64,000 nt of DNA from Pempheris klunzingeri (Eukaryota; Chordata; Actinopteri; Acropomatiformes; Pempheridae): contig NC_092014.1 of the NCBI RefSeq assembly GCF_042242105.1, positions 12,156,374-12,220,373 on the forward strand, written 5' to 3'. The notes beneath the pieces were generated by a model that saw only the letters and a list, made by a program, of their open reading frames with translations, made no database searches and was not told the DNA's origin. This document shows positions 1-12,925 of this stretch, one piece after another; the stretch's first letter is position 1; each line of letters opens with the position of its first letter. The position numbers and the translations under genes are program-made.

Positions 1-116
1 TCAAGCCAAATGAAAGCACACAGTCATCAGACATCACAGATAACTCATTAACTAATTCCTACGTTCCTGTTCCTGTCTCACCACAAGCTGTTCCTGCTCG
101 AATGTCACCTTTATAG
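1..116 (+). CDS. SCPP-like secreted protein, last coding exon only (truncated by window edge)
   Basis: The frame that is open from base 3 ends at TAG 114-116 and gives 37 residues: a Ser/Thr/Asn/Asp-rich start (residues ESTQSSDITDNS) and a Val-Pro-rich end finishing in RMSPL. An AATAAA at 142-147 lies 26 bases after the stop, as expected for a terminal exon. The composition fits the Pro/Ser-rich tails of SCPP genes, and an SCPP cluster follows directly. No splice acceptor is visible, so the exon or gene continues upstream of the window. There is no start codon and the family member cannot be named. The reading as an exon rests on the open frame, the poly(A) signal and context. Confidence 0.6.
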   Translation, partial: KPNESTQSSDITDNSLTNSYVPVPVSPQAVPARMSPL

Positions 117-141
117 ATCATTGTTATCATAAGTAGTGACC

Positions 142-147
142 AATAAA
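142..147 (+). terminator. Poly(A) signal of the truncated SCPP gene
   Basis: AATAAA 26 bases downstream of the TAG of the partial exon. Cleavage is expected about 10-30 bases later. Confidence 0.55.
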
Positions 148-149
148 TG

Positions 150-1640
150 ATTGAAGTCAATTACTGAATCTTTCTCGGGTCATTATTCAAATATATGAAT
201 GCAATACATGTTTGATTTCACATCATCTGGGGCCCAATGTGCAAAACACTGAACAACATGAACCAGCGTCATGGGTGTGGTTCCCCTGATGGTAGTTATT
301 TTTGTGTAAGAGACTGGTACGAATATGCACACATTTCTATTTACAGTGCACTGCCAGTGACTACTTGCAACATGGTGATTTGTGTGTGTAAAAATGAAAA
401 ACACCCCTCACACAATATATCATAGCAGAATTCCTGGAGTAACAAATTCTTGTTTGTAAATCCTGTGAAAAACTCAACATGTCTTTATAAATGAATGAAT
501 CATACATATCAGAATGCTTAAACTTACATGGTTAAATTAGGAAATACCTTTTGTCACAGTATTAAACGGCAAACAGGAAGAAAATCTTACTTAATTACTG
601 CATGACAGTCTGTAATTAGTGCAAAGCTCCAGACCAGACCAGACTTCCACAGAGGGTGTTTACCTGGTCTGCTGTGGGCTGCTCAGTCAGCAGCAGCAAA
701 AAAAAAAAAAAAAAAACCTTTCCCAGACAGCCCCAGTATGTAACACCCAGCCAGCCACACAGGGAATGAATGTAATGGCTCTAAACATGTTGAGAAAATT
801 TGCTATTTGTTTGCTTTTTACAAATTAAGCGGTCTGGTCATCGTTGTTGAGCGTAATATCAGTAGCTATTTTAGCACTTGTGTAAGTAAACCAGCTTGAG
901 GCAAATATAAACTCATCACAAATTACAGTAATCCCCTTCTAGACATGCCTGAGGCAAATATTTTAACTTTTCATTATCATACAGCATCTATTCAATTCAA
1001 TTCAATTCAATTCATTTTGTATAGCCCAATATCACAACAGAGTTGTCTCACAGTGCTTTACAAAGTTCACTGAAATAAACAAGAAGTGTAAGCGAACAAA
1101 CAATCTAATAAAGAGTCCAAAAAACATGCACACTTCTGGACATGAGACAAATTAGACGATGTAATTCTCATTCAGCTGTTTTGTAAAGTCACAAACAACC
1201 AACACAAGTCCTGAAGTCACAAACGTCATGCCGCTTGCAGGGAACCGATTTATTAAATTCAACCATACACGTGTTTTACAAGGTTTCTCCACAAAAGGAC
1301 TTGATGATGATGTCAGTTGTTTGCCTCCTGTGACCACAACCCGCAGCATTTAGATGGTTCATACTGGTTTGTAGTTTGTAGCCTCAAGAAACCTCCAAAA
1401 CCCTGTCCAAGACACTGAATCACTCTGTTATTGTTTGTGGTCACTCAGCTGTATTGATAACAATGGAAGAATGTTGAACAGGGTGAAGTGTCCTTAAAAT
1501 ACCCAGCTCACTGCTACATTTCTTTAAATCTTGTGCAGTAGAAAAAGAAGATGTCATATCACAAGTTACCATGACACACAGGTGACAAATATAGTTTATG
1601 AACTAGTCAGTGCTCTCCTCTCTAATTGGTTCATTATAAT
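150..1640. other. Intergenic stretch with a fish interspersed-repeat fragment
   Basis: I see no convincing coding exon here. Contents are an A-run at about 697-716 and, near 993-1080, a run of CAATT units followed by a 'tttgtatagcccaatatcac' motif, which is common in teleost dispersed repeats. An inverted CCAAT box (attgg, about 1625-1629) just precedes the TATA-like box of the next gene. Confidence 0.6.
993..1120. repeat. Teleost dispersed repeat fragment (CAATT-run / 'tatagcccaatatcac' type)
   Basis: Four or more CAATT-type units are followed by the tatagcccaatatcacaaca motif and 'cacagtgctttaca'. This arrangement recurs across fish genomes and resembles the related element at 48.1 kb ('tatagcgccaattcacaac ... 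gacgctttaca'). It is probably the tail of a retroelement. I cannot name the family from sequence alone. Confidence 0.5.
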
Positions 1641-1898
1641 CTCTGGGACTGTTAAAAGGTGCTCTAAATTCAGAGAGCAACTATAGTCGTTGGCACATAA
1701 TATTAGACTGAAGAACAAAATATAAGGTACGTATGTGCAGTTGAGATTTTTTAATAATGTGAACATAAATGTGATGTAATTCAGTACAAAGATAAAGGAA
1801 TAATCATGTTGTAACTAATATCACACACGTTAGCAAAAGATATTTAGTTTAATGAGTTAATTGCATCTTTCGTCTTTTTACAGGTTTCAGGCTACAAA

Positions 1899-3430
<1,532 letters not shown>

Positions 3431-3483
3431 GATGACTGTAAACAACTGACTTTAATCAAATATGCAGGAATTAGGAAAGTGAC

Positions 3484-3489
3484 AATAAA
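3484..3489 (+). terminator. Poly(A) signal of the Met/Gly-rich SCPP gene
   Basis: The first AATAAA after the TAA at 3428-3430 lies about 55 bases downstream. A second occurs near 3575. Confidence 0.65.
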
Positions 3490-3599
3490 TCTTTTGTCTA
3501 TCATGAATGACAATAGAAGTTTTGTGTGTGGTGAATAATTGAGAAACTAACTTTAGAATGAATCTCTGTATGAAAATAAATGATATAAAAAAGTTTGTT

Positions 3600-4517
3600 T
3601 TGTGGAACTGATATCACACAGATGTACTAAATCAGACAATCAACTGTAATCATCGTAGCATGGATTCAAAATGGACCTCTGCTGCCATCTAAAGGATAAA
3701 GAGTATAAAAAATCATGATAAAATTACCACGCAATGCACCACAATGTTTCATGAATACTAGAATAAAACAGGTTTGCTGGAAAATAAAGCTGAAACCATC
3801 ACCAGTTTTAAACAAGGCCCAAAGTAAGAAGAGATTTTTTTAGGTTTCACTAACAACAGTTGAATTTATTTAGTAGGTGATTTATACATTTAATTTGTAA
3901 ATCACCTTTGAAAACAAGAGCTACAAGGTGCTGCACAATAAAAGAACTAATAAAAAACAATAATACCAGAATAAAGAAATTAAGACCTGCACAGAGGATG
4001 ATAATATAAAGGCAATTTAATACACATTACAAAACAAAGCACTTATAAATGCCTGCAAAGGCTCAGTCACCCTCAGTTACAAGCCTGAATTGTGGGACGG
4101 TCAGAAGTCCTGAGGGGCTCAGTGAGCCCACTGTGGCCAGGGGGTGAACAGGAAAGACAGGTTACTGCTAATGCAGATGTAAGCTCTACTGGTGCATCAT
4201 GAATAATCTGTCAGATAGATCATTTTCATGGGAGACATCTAGACATTTGATGTCCCAGTTGGAAAAGCAAGCTATCACACTGCCATGACTTACACCTGAG
4301 TAGAACAGAGCCATCTACCCCTTAAATGATTAATTAATTTATTTTTTCTCCACCAATGCATCATTTTACTTATTATCATTTTACTTACTTTTACTTTATT
4401 TTACTTCTTTATCACAGCTGCATTCCCCGACACTTCATTTTCTCTTTTTGTTCTTTAAACTTCTATTACTGTATTGTACTCTAATATTTATTGTTTCAAT
4501 GTTGTCAATATAGTTAT

Positions 4518-4572
<55 letters not shown>

Positions 4573-5400
4573 TGTCATATTGGTTTTCCTGCTAGTCTAA
4601 ATATTTGCTATTACTATTTTGCTATTACATATTGGGCTTAAAAACAACAGTAAGTTTAAGTTTAATTGTCAATTTAAAATGAAAAATTAGGTATAGCCAA
4701 GCAAAAAGTAAGACATAAAAAACAAGTGCATCATAGAAATGTATTGCAACAATTTCTGTTTCATTTCCCATTAAATATATAGTCATAATCAAGCAGTCCA
4801 GTTTCACCAGACTGAATTACAAAAAAACACAGCTGGTGCAACTTTTTTAGTTTTTTGCTGTTTATCCTCAACCTGAATTCCAACTGAGTCAACTATTAAT
4901 ACCCATGTTTTGCCAATTAGATGCCAGCGTCAGTCAGCACATGGTGAGCAATTTGAACGTCTATGTGTAAGCTCCCAGGCCATGTTTTCCATTTTTTTCC
5001 CACGACACGCCAAAACTCTTGTCTTTCTGTACATCTGTAATTACACCCTGAAGCGCCATGCTGTAACACATAAACTTTACATAAGAGAACGGGTAAGATA
5101 TAAGATATAAGATGCACACATGTCCCCTAAAGTGACAGTCATTGAGCTCTGGTCTGCAAAACTAAAACAGTCAATGAAAAACTGTTGGAAAGCAAAAACA
5201 ATTTTAAATCTTAAATCTTTAGAGACTTGTTAACAACTTGACATAGACCATGTCATGGTGTTTACAGACATGACTTACCCCTAATAACATACTTACCTGT
5301 CCTGTGTTGTAAGTGTCTGAGTCTGATGCCATGAGAAATGTCTGTCACACTGACCACACACTGTCTGGATGGGTTGGCAGTGGACCTCTGACAACTCACA
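3600..5400. other. Intergenic stretch, no gene seen
   Basis: This is AT-rich sequence between the first complete SCPP gene and odam. It holds a (TA)n run at about 4524-4566 and no supported exon. Short open frames here lack splice context or family similarity. Confidence 0.6.
4524..4566. repeat. (TA)n microsatellite
   Basis: An uninterrupted alternating TA tract of roughly 40 bases. Confidence 0.9.
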
Positions 5401-5409
5401 TGGACACAG

Positions 5410-5417
5410 TTTAAAAG
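5410..5417 (+). promoter_or_regulatory. TATA-like box of odam
   Basis: TTTAAAAG lies about 30 bases upstream of a short non-coding exon 1 that ends at a GTAAGA donor (5477). The same TTTAAAA-type box is used by several neighbouring SCPP genes. Confidence 0.5.
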
Positions 5418-5653
5418 GGATATGGACAAGGTGAGGACGCAGGCACACAGAAAGTGAAAGCAAGACCAGAGACACGGTAAGACGGTGTTTGTAATATTCA
5501 ATGTTTGACAAAAAGTTTTATTTCTGTAATTGTGAAGTGTATCGTAGTACTTATAGTATAAAGTTTTGCTAAATTATATAAATTCATGTTTGATTTTTTT
5601 AAACATGCCTCATATCGTATTTTTTATCTAGAATTTTACAGACTATAGACATC

Positions 5654-7852
5654 ATGAAGCTGCAGACTACCCTTCTGTTAGTTTGTCTATTCAGGACAAG
5701 CTTTGCTCTTCCAGTGAGTTAAATCTCTTGTATATTTTAATAAACATAGATTTCTCATATCTTCTAAGATTGCAGAGATGAAGCGTTATTTTATTTTTTT
5801 CACAGTTGCAGATTGGAATTCTTGCAAGTAACAGCAATGAGGTAAACATAGCTGTTAAAACATTGATGTTTGTTGGATGAAAAGTCATTTAGGAATAATA
5901 TTCCAAACTTTAACACCACCCTCTTGCGTGTTCAGATCCTCAGACTGAATGGACTAACTCTGGCAACTCTTGGACAAACACAGGTAGTGGAAGTGTATCT
6001 ACACAAACACTGCTAATAATAATATTGTGCAGTCCTTGAGCCTTACATATGTAAAAAATAACACACAAAATTATATGTGAACTGAACCAAATCCTTTCCT
6101 CTGCAGGCGTCTTCAATATTGCCTCAGTATGTGCTGCAGCAGCAGCAGCCTGAGGTGCTGCTCACTCCACAGGTGGTGAACTTTAACCCTCAAGTGACTA
6201 GTCCCTTCGGTCCCCAGGGGCCTCAGCTGTTTGTCCCCAACCAGGGCAACCAGCCTGTGTTCATCCCCAACGGTCAGCAAGAGCAGCTTGGGCCTCCACA
6301 GGACCCCAATGTTCCTAAGGTCCCTCAGCAGGCCCAAAACCCTGTTCAGGTAGAGCAAAGCAGCATGTTAGATGCTGTGATAGTGTTATCTAATTAATTT
6401 GTGTCATTGAGAAATATGGGGAAATGAGTAACTGTTTTTGATTTCCTTTAGATGTTTCCACACTTCCAGTACCCATCTTATGGGTTTCCTCAACTTCCTA
6501 GACAGCATGTAAGCATTAAAACATATTGCCGTGTCTTCAAAGCTCAGTATCTTATACATTTAGTTGCGCACTGCAGATGTAAATTTATTCTATCATCCAC
6601 AGGGCTTCCCTTACTTTATCCCTCCTTACGGCTATCCCCAGCAGAGGAATAATGTAGTGCTGCAGCCCAACAACGGTCAGCAAACCCTGGAGAGAACCAC
6701 ACAGAGACCACAGCTCCCTCTGCAGGTCAGACATCCAACATGACATGAAATATAGGTGATAAGGTCCAAGTTTTCTCTGGGCTTGTTGATCAAAAACAAA
6801 TTGCAACAATTATCCAAAACATCTCAGCGATTGTGTCTTGCAACATACTTTTTTCTTGCCACTTTGAACTGAGGTTAAGAGCTGATAGCGCAGACTATGA
6901 CGACTGATGGCAAGAATGAATGATCATAACATAGCTGCAGATGTTGGGTCACATACGGCGACTGTGATGCACTGTTGTATGTCTGCCATACTGACCACAG
7001 AGTGGCTGTCTGGCTATGCGGTGGACTGCTGCAATCTTGTCACCTCAGCCACATTACAGTGTTGAATAAGAGTTAAGTAACTCTAAAATGTCTGCGATGT
7101 ACCGCACAAGGTTCATTGCTCAGTACTATTGACTATTCTATTTGTTAATTCATTTTTAGTCATGCAGATGGTGCTTGATGTTACATGTGGTTTATTTGCA
7201 TATGTGCATTTGTGGTTTTGCTATTGTTTTATCTTGATAATCATATATCATATTATCTTATAGGCCTCTTGATATTTTTTTATCTTATCTTTGATGGTTT
7301 AATGTCTACCTGAAAAATACGATGTCGGATCTGAAGAGGTTAATTTAAAATGTACATTAAAATATGTGGGTAAATACTTACACATATACATTTAATACCT
7401 AGGTAATCTTTTGCAATCTAATTTTCCTGCATATCCTCCCATTTTAGCAGGCTTTCCAGCCTAAAGTGCAGACAGAAAAAGTGAGTACACTACATAAGCC
7501 TCATTTTCATAATTGCATCAATAAAGCAAGGAAGCAGACAAGCGTGCACCAGTTACGTCTGAGTTACTGAGTAACTTTCTGTCTCTCTCAGACATGGCCA
7601 CTGGGGACACAAAAAGAGTCCACAACAATTCCTCCTGATCCTCGTGGCGACACATCTGGCCCAGGGATTGATGAGGTATGACTAAATACAATGACACTCA
7701 ACCTTTGAATCTCTTATACATTTATGTACATGCACACAAACAAAACCTTGTTCTCTGCTTTGCGTTTGAATTTGCAGAAGTTGATTCTTTCAAAAACTTA
7801 TTTCATGTTTCTCCAGGGTCACTCCAACTTCCCCTTCCTGTTTGAGCCTTAG
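5654..7852 (+). CDS. odam: Odontogenic ameloblast-associated protein (ODAM), about 239 aa, 9 coding exons
   Basis: Coding exons: 5654-5713, 5806-5841, 5936-5983, 6107-6349, 6452-6508, 6603-6725, 7448-7480, 7592-7675, 7817-7852. All introns are phase 0. The signal peptide is MKLQTTLLLVCLFRTSFA. Next come the hallmark exon with SNSNE (a Ser-x-Glu phosphosite) and ILRLNG, which match the SASNSNELL/NLNNG region of mammalian ODAM. The Gln/Pro-rich body includes FPHFQYP and YFIPPYGYP exons. ODAM is a secreted Pro/Gln-rich protein of maturing enamel/enameloid and junctional epithelium. Exon 9 carries an RGDT tripeptide motif (DPRGDTSG), and the protein ends FEP, like the REP end of mammalian ODAM. 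The acceptor of coding exon 7 is a TAGCAG tandem site, so 10- or 11-codon versions are possible. The 3' UTR appears spliced, with AATAAA at 8040-8045. Confidence 0.92.
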
Positions 7853-8039
7853 ATTTCACTTGGGAAATCACAACAAGGTGATTAGGCAAGAATTTAATAC
7901 TGAGTGTTTAGCCACAGTCGCTCATTCCTCTGTGTGCCATTCGACTAAATGCAATTTGTTTGAAGTCCATTCTTTTTATATTGCACTGAAATTGTTTTGC
8001 TTGTTTCAGGAATCTGCTCTTCGCTTTCACAACAAGTCA

Positions 8040-8045
8040 AATAAA
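8040..8045 (+). terminator. Poly(A) signal of odam
   Basis: AATAAA about 190 bases after the odam TAG. A plausible 3'-UTR intron (donor near 7876, acceptor near 8009) would shorten the spliced distance. Confidence 0.55.
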
Positions 8046-8075
8046 AAACTTTGCCGAAGTAATTTGTTGATGAAT

Positions 8076-8081
8076 TTTATT
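8076..8081 (-). terminator. Candidate poly(A) signal of the minus-strand SCPP-like gene
   Basis: TTTATT on the plus strand reads AATAAA on the minus strand, about 230 bases past the TGA at 8314-8316. Cleavage 10-30 bases beyond it would fall at the odam poly(A) site, giving abutting or overlapping convergent 3' ends. Confidence 0.4.
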
Positions 8082-8313
8082 GTAATACATTATGATTTTA
8101 CAGGAAAATGTCGAATGTCATGAGTGCTCTCCCAAGATACACCACAGGAAGAAAAACAACATTCCTCTTTGGAGTTAATTATTCAAACTTTTAGCTGTTG
8201 GTATCTGCCTGAGAAAAGTACGAGATAAGGAAATTGGTCAGGAACAGTGAGCAAAATGATGATCAGGTCAATAAACTTAATCAGTAACCCTCCATTATCA
8301 CCTTTCATATTTG

Positions 8314-11082
8314 TCAGTAATCTTCCGTTAGATTGTCTTCCTCTCCAACAATCTCTCCAAGGGTCATCTTGAAAATAAAAAAGCAAATGTTCAAATTAAC
8401 CTCACAAGCCCCATTTTGAGGTACATTAATGTCAGTAAATGTGCTAAAATTGCTTTTTATAATTCGGCTAATTCCAAATTATAGGTATAGTATTACAGTT
8501 CTGTATAAAAGGAAACGGTAGGTCTGTGACTGGCCAAGTTGCCATATGCTTACAAATTGTCTGAACTTACAGGCTTCAAAACCCCATACTCAATGGAGAC
8601 TTTGTTCTTCAAATAGAAAAAGAGAAATTATGATTATCATCGAACACAGATAACATAGAATGTATAGTAAATACAGACATCATCATCATTTTTTTGTGTT
8701 CAAGGAGATCACCGGCTCTTTGGAATTGTAGATGAGCTTCACGTATTGCTGAAAAAAAGAGACAAAAATCTCAATGCAGCTGTACTGAAAATAAAATCAA
8801 AGATCAAACTAAACAAAATCTCTGCAAACCATACAACTGAAACCAAAATAAATCAGCCAGAGTAGAATACATGTGTATTCTAAAGTAGCTGACGGAAAGT
8901 AAAGTTTGACAAACAGCCAGTATACCCTGGTCCTCTGAGGCCTGTGTCTTCCTCCCTGTAAAACAAGCAACAGTAAAACTCAAACTGAGTGTCTGAGACT
9001 TAATGCTGTAATCTTTGTCACAAAATATTCAATTACTTTTTATACCTTATGATGGTGAGGTCCTCTTCCACCATGCTATGGATGGATTGTAAGTCAAAAA
9101 ATAAATCTTTATAGTCTTATATCCTTTTATTTAACTGTGTTAAAATCTTATATTGAAATTGATCTTCAGTCACCTACCTTTGGCATCAGAAATATGTTCT
9201 CCCCCTGCAACATTTTCACAACGCGGGTCAGTGTTATCATACAATTTCACAAGTTGGTGTAATTTACAACATAACGTGAATAAATAAATCAAATAACTAA
9301 ATCATATTGTTTACCTCCTTCAGGGTTACATCAGTGATGTTCTGGGGATGAAAGACACACAATTAGTTGAAGAATTGCAATACTGAGTGATGCCTCTGCT
9401 CTCAAACTCATCAAACTCACCATCTTACCTGAAATGTCACGTTGTCAACCTGAAAAGGATTATACACACGAGAATATAAGAGTTTTTACAACTGTTCCTG
9501 TAAATATAAGTTAAAGTTGTCACATTGAGAGATGACAGTGGGCCTACCTTGATCACAGGGGAAAACACCTAAAACAAGAAAGTAGTTGTGTATCACATTT
9601 TATCATATCACAGAACAATGCCGGTTTTGCTTTAAGTTTAAGTATTTTTGATTAATTAAGTTAAGTAAAGCAAAAAGTAATTAAGTTGAATTTCAAAGCC
9701 ATAAAAACACAGACACAATAAAAAAAGCAAAAATAATAAAGAAAAGAAAAACAATTATTATATTTTCAATTAACTTTTTTCATTAAAGTGTAGTTACCAG
9801 CTTACCATTACACCGGGGTTCCTCCTGTTGGGAAACTTGCCTCTTTGAGGTCCTTTGGGTCCGCCCAAATGCCCAGGATGAAGGACTCCAGGCTCATCAG
9901 TCATGAAACCAGAAGCCTGTATGACGCACAGATAATGCGCTCTTACAGTAAATTACATATATAAATAGGTAACAGAACAGCACGGTATGTTGTAGATGGT
10001 CTGAAGATGGTCTGAATATTATAACCTACTGTATGATGCAAGTGTTAAAGACATTTCAGTAAGTAGAGCCACAAGGTGATTTTCCAATATAACACTTTGG
10101 TCTTCTCTATGTCCAAATCACAGTTTACCTTCACTTTGTGCCCCCAATATCACAATATCTGTATTCAACTCCATTGTATTTACATGGAGATTCTGCGTTA
10201 TCATTTCTCTGTGTCAGGATAAACATAGATAATCTCCAAATAGATCCAACGGTGTCACAGCATTTCCATTACTAACCAACACCATGCAGAAGTATAAGAA
10301 GGCAAACAAGTATGAAAGTAAATTTCATCAATATGATGGCACTTTTCTTAAAAGAAACTAGTCTTAGTCCCTGGATGCAGGAGGAAAACAGGTACTCAAT
10401 AATCAATTAATTAATTTAACGACACAACCAGACTGAATAACAAAAAAAGCTGTTGTAAATACCTGTCTTTTGCCCCTAATAGGGACCTCAAAGGGTGTCC
10501 CCAGCTGATGGTCATTCCCATCAGTCCCTTTCTTGAGCCCCGATGGATTTCCATTTCCTGGTCTTCTAGAGGGTCTGTACATCTCATGTGGCTGCCCCGA
10601 ACAAGAAAAGAGACTCATTGATTACCTCTAACTACCAGAGTTACCATGTCTTCACAATTAACTAATAACTATATGACTTGAAATTCCTCATACCAATACT
10701 GGGTGACCTGAGTCCCATTCTGGCCACTGTCCACTTGTCCCCTCATCTCCATCTTCTGGGGCTTGTGTCACCAACTGTTCGTCGTCACCACGCTAAACAA
10801 ATAGGTAATTCAAGGAGAAGTACATGACATGCTATTCATGCTATTCATGTCATGTTATTCATGTCTGCTGACGTTTATTCTGTGTTACCTGAGAGTCTGC
10901 GTCCGGCTTGGGTCCACCAGTAGGCAGAAAATGTTCATCCTGCCAAAAAATAAAGAAAAATAGAATTATAAATAAACAATTTAAAAGTTAAGCATTTTTT
11001 CTGTATAATTTTAAAGTCACTGAAAACTCACATCAGCAGCTACTGCTGAGAAAAGTAAAGCTGCAATGCACAGGAGCTGCAT
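8314..11082 (-). CDS. Minus-strand secreted SCPP-like protein with RGD (240 aa, 14 coding exons)
   Basis: Coding exons in transcription order: 11082-11032, 10939-10889, 10792-10694, 10591-10463, 9916-9806, 9568-9548, 9449-9429, 9341-9315, 9204-9178, 9075-9046, 8955-8926, 8748-8713, 8606-8571, 8367-8314. Every one is a multiple of three with GT-AG ends, so the model is internally strong. The signal peptide is MQLLCIAALLFSAVAA. Exon 3 opens with RGDDEQ. The middle is basic and Gly/Pro-rich. Then come nine very short exons (7-12 codons, plus a 17-codon end), including the two basic exons HGGRGPHHHK and GGRHRPQRTR. NVT and NIT are potential N-glycosylation sites, NSKE is a Ser-x-Glu site, and the protein ends NLTEDY. 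The mature protein has no Cys. The exon layout and neighbours suggest an SCPP. I do not recognise the member, and it could be an unrelated matrix gene. Confidence 0.8.
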
Positions 11083-11196
11083 TACTTCTGAAGAACCTGC
11101 AAGAAAAAGATCTAATATTTAATGTTTGAATGATAATTAACTACACCAGTTTATACCTAAAAACAGACCAAACACTTCACACAGCAAGCGACTTAC

Positions 11197-11240
11197 CGTA
11201 TAACATCTACTATAACACTCCACTGTCTTGTTCAAGTACA
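11197..11240 (-). other. Probable non-coding exon 1 of the minus-strand SCPP-like gene
   Basis: On the minus strand a GTAAGT donor follows base 11197, about 90 bases before the exon 2 acceptor (TTGCAG) that precedes the start codon. A TATAAG box at 11274-11268 is about 30 bases upstream of an inferred start near 11240. Confidence 0.55.
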
Positions 11241-11267
11241 GATGTGTGTCCCATCATTCATTCATAC

Positions 11268-11274
11268 TTATATC
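11268..11274 (-). promoter_or_regulatory. TATA-like box of the minus-strand SCPP-like gene
   Basis: The minus strand reads ATATAAG about 30 bases upstream of the inferred exon 1. Confidence 0.5.
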
Positions 11275-12003
11275 AGACATCAGACACTGAGACACACCAC
11301 ACATTTCTCAAAACAACATGTCTTAGTCACGCTTGATTATGTACAAAACAGCACTTACTTCACACATTATTTGCTAATGTCTTAATCCCTTGATGCTCAA
11401 TCTTAGCAACAGTACACCATGATAGCAATGATGACTGGCAGTGATGATTAATGATAATTAAATGAAAATTAGAAATAGAAACCCTCTTTAGACCACTTTA
11501 ATGAATGAACATTTTATGTGCATATCTATAGTACATAGTTTCTTGGGTAGTAGGGGTAATAGCCACAAGTCATTTCCTAAAACAAGAGGCAGCAAAAGGA
11601 AATGCAGGCTTCATTGGGTGTTGCCTGTTACCTGCCTAAGACGCTAAGTCACTTGACTTAGGTTTGTAATCATGAAACCAGGTATTTCCATGTTTGGAAT
11701 CTGTTTTCTGGTTTGCCAATACTGAAGGGTGGAGAATAAAGAGATTGAACCTACATAACAGTGGTAATAGTGGTAAAATGTTTTCTGCCTCACCTAAAAT
11801 ATTTAGATTTGAATTTTAGATAAATATGGTACATTATTTCTAATATGAGCTATCAAATGAATGCCACTTATCGCACTTCTAGGTGTGGTTTCCCTCACTG
11901 ATAATTAGCCTCACCTTCAAATGTTGAGGTGGAAGATTTCTTAATAATTGCAATTTCTCAACAATGCTGTATGCTAATGAGATGACATCCGCTGCTGTAA
12001 GTG

Positions 12004-12010
12004 TATATAA
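12004..12010 (+). promoter_or_regulatory. TATA box of the first Thr/Ala-rich SCPP gene
   Basis: TATATAA, followed by a non-coding exon 1 ending at 12087 (GTAATT donor). About 100 bases around it are nearly identical to the promoter of the copy at 18.47 kb, including an ATGCTAATGAGATG octamer-like block. Confidence 0.75.
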
Positions 12011-12190
12011 GAAAAGCTCAACGTTCAGGGCGACACTACAACCTCCTCGACTGTGAGATAATCTGCTAAATCTGTCAAGACTTGAAGGTAATTGTATGAA
12101 TCTTTTGTTTCAGTATTTTCTGTGTGATTTTAGAAAAGCTGTTTAAAAGCTGAACAAATCTTTAATATTTTCACTAAGATCACTGTAACC

Positions 12191-12767
12191 ATGCTGAAGC
12201 TAGCCCTGGTGCTTGGATGCCTCCTGAGCCTCGCTCTGGCTCATCCTGTAAGTGAAACATTTTCATACTCAATATCAACACCAGTGTTATTACATTTTGA
12301 TGCCAGTGAGATTATTGCAGTGCGATAATGGAGGTAATATCAAACTTGCAACCTGTGTATTTTCTGCAGATGGCGCACAAACGAGTTGCTCGGTCGAGTT
12401 CTGGCTCCAGCTCCAATGAGTCCAATGAGGTGGGTGCTTTCTTTGTCTTTTACACGTCAATATTCAACACACCTGAATGTCAGTTACTGTAAAATTTCAT
12501 AAAAATTCCTCTGCTGTATATTTTATATGAATGTTTCTGAATGTTTTCCTTTTGAAGCGTCGCCCCGCGGTTCCAAGCATTATGGACCAGTTGCAACAGC
12601 TGAAAACACTGGCGGAGATTATCAGACTCCTCCAGCAACCTGTGACTGCACCACCTACTGCATCTACTACAACTGCGGCTACTACTACTACTAAAGCTGC
12701 CACTACAACTACCGCTGCTGCCACTACCCCTGCCCCAGGCACTACTGCAGCTGCTACTACAAAATAA
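12191..12767 (+). CDS. Small Ser- and Thr/Ala-rich SCPP protein, copy 1 (108 aa)
   Basis: Coding exons: 12191-12247, 12370-12429, 12558-12767. Introns are phase 0. Exon 2 encodes the signal peptide MLKLALVLGCLLSLALA plus HP. Exon 3 is basic then Ser-rich, with two Ser-x-Glu (SNE) kinase sites, preceded by KRVAR, a possible proprotein-convertase site. Exon 4 holds an amphipathic Leu/Gln segment (MDQLQQLKTLAEIIRLLQQP) and a long Thr/Ala tail, a likely target of O-glycosylation. This is a typical short teleost SCPP. A second copy lies at 18.67-19.15 kb with almost identical promoter, signal peptide and intron sequence. Exons 3 and 4 have diverged most, so the mature protein changes faster than the flanks. 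I cannot name the member. Confidence 0.85.
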
Positions 12768-12919
12768 CATCTCAAATTTAGCCAGAGATCAATAAGTGAA
12801 TGAAATCTGATATAGATTGAAAAACATCAGCGTTGCTTGTGTCAGCTTGTCATGATAACTGCTTTTCAATGAATCATGGATCAAACTCACTCTATGTTTG
12901 TTATGATATCTAATTGCTG

Positions 12920-12925
12920 AATAAA
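12920..12925 (+). terminator. Poly(A) signal of Thr/Ala-rich SCPP copy 1
   Basis: AATAAA in the motif ataaacttcataaatggaaa, which is conserved at the same place in the duplicate (19282-19287). Confidence 0.8.

Noticed and set aside
12497-12775. Minus-strand Val/Ala-rich frames over 12.5-12.8 kb
   Set aside because: Shadow of the Thr/Ala-repeat exon.
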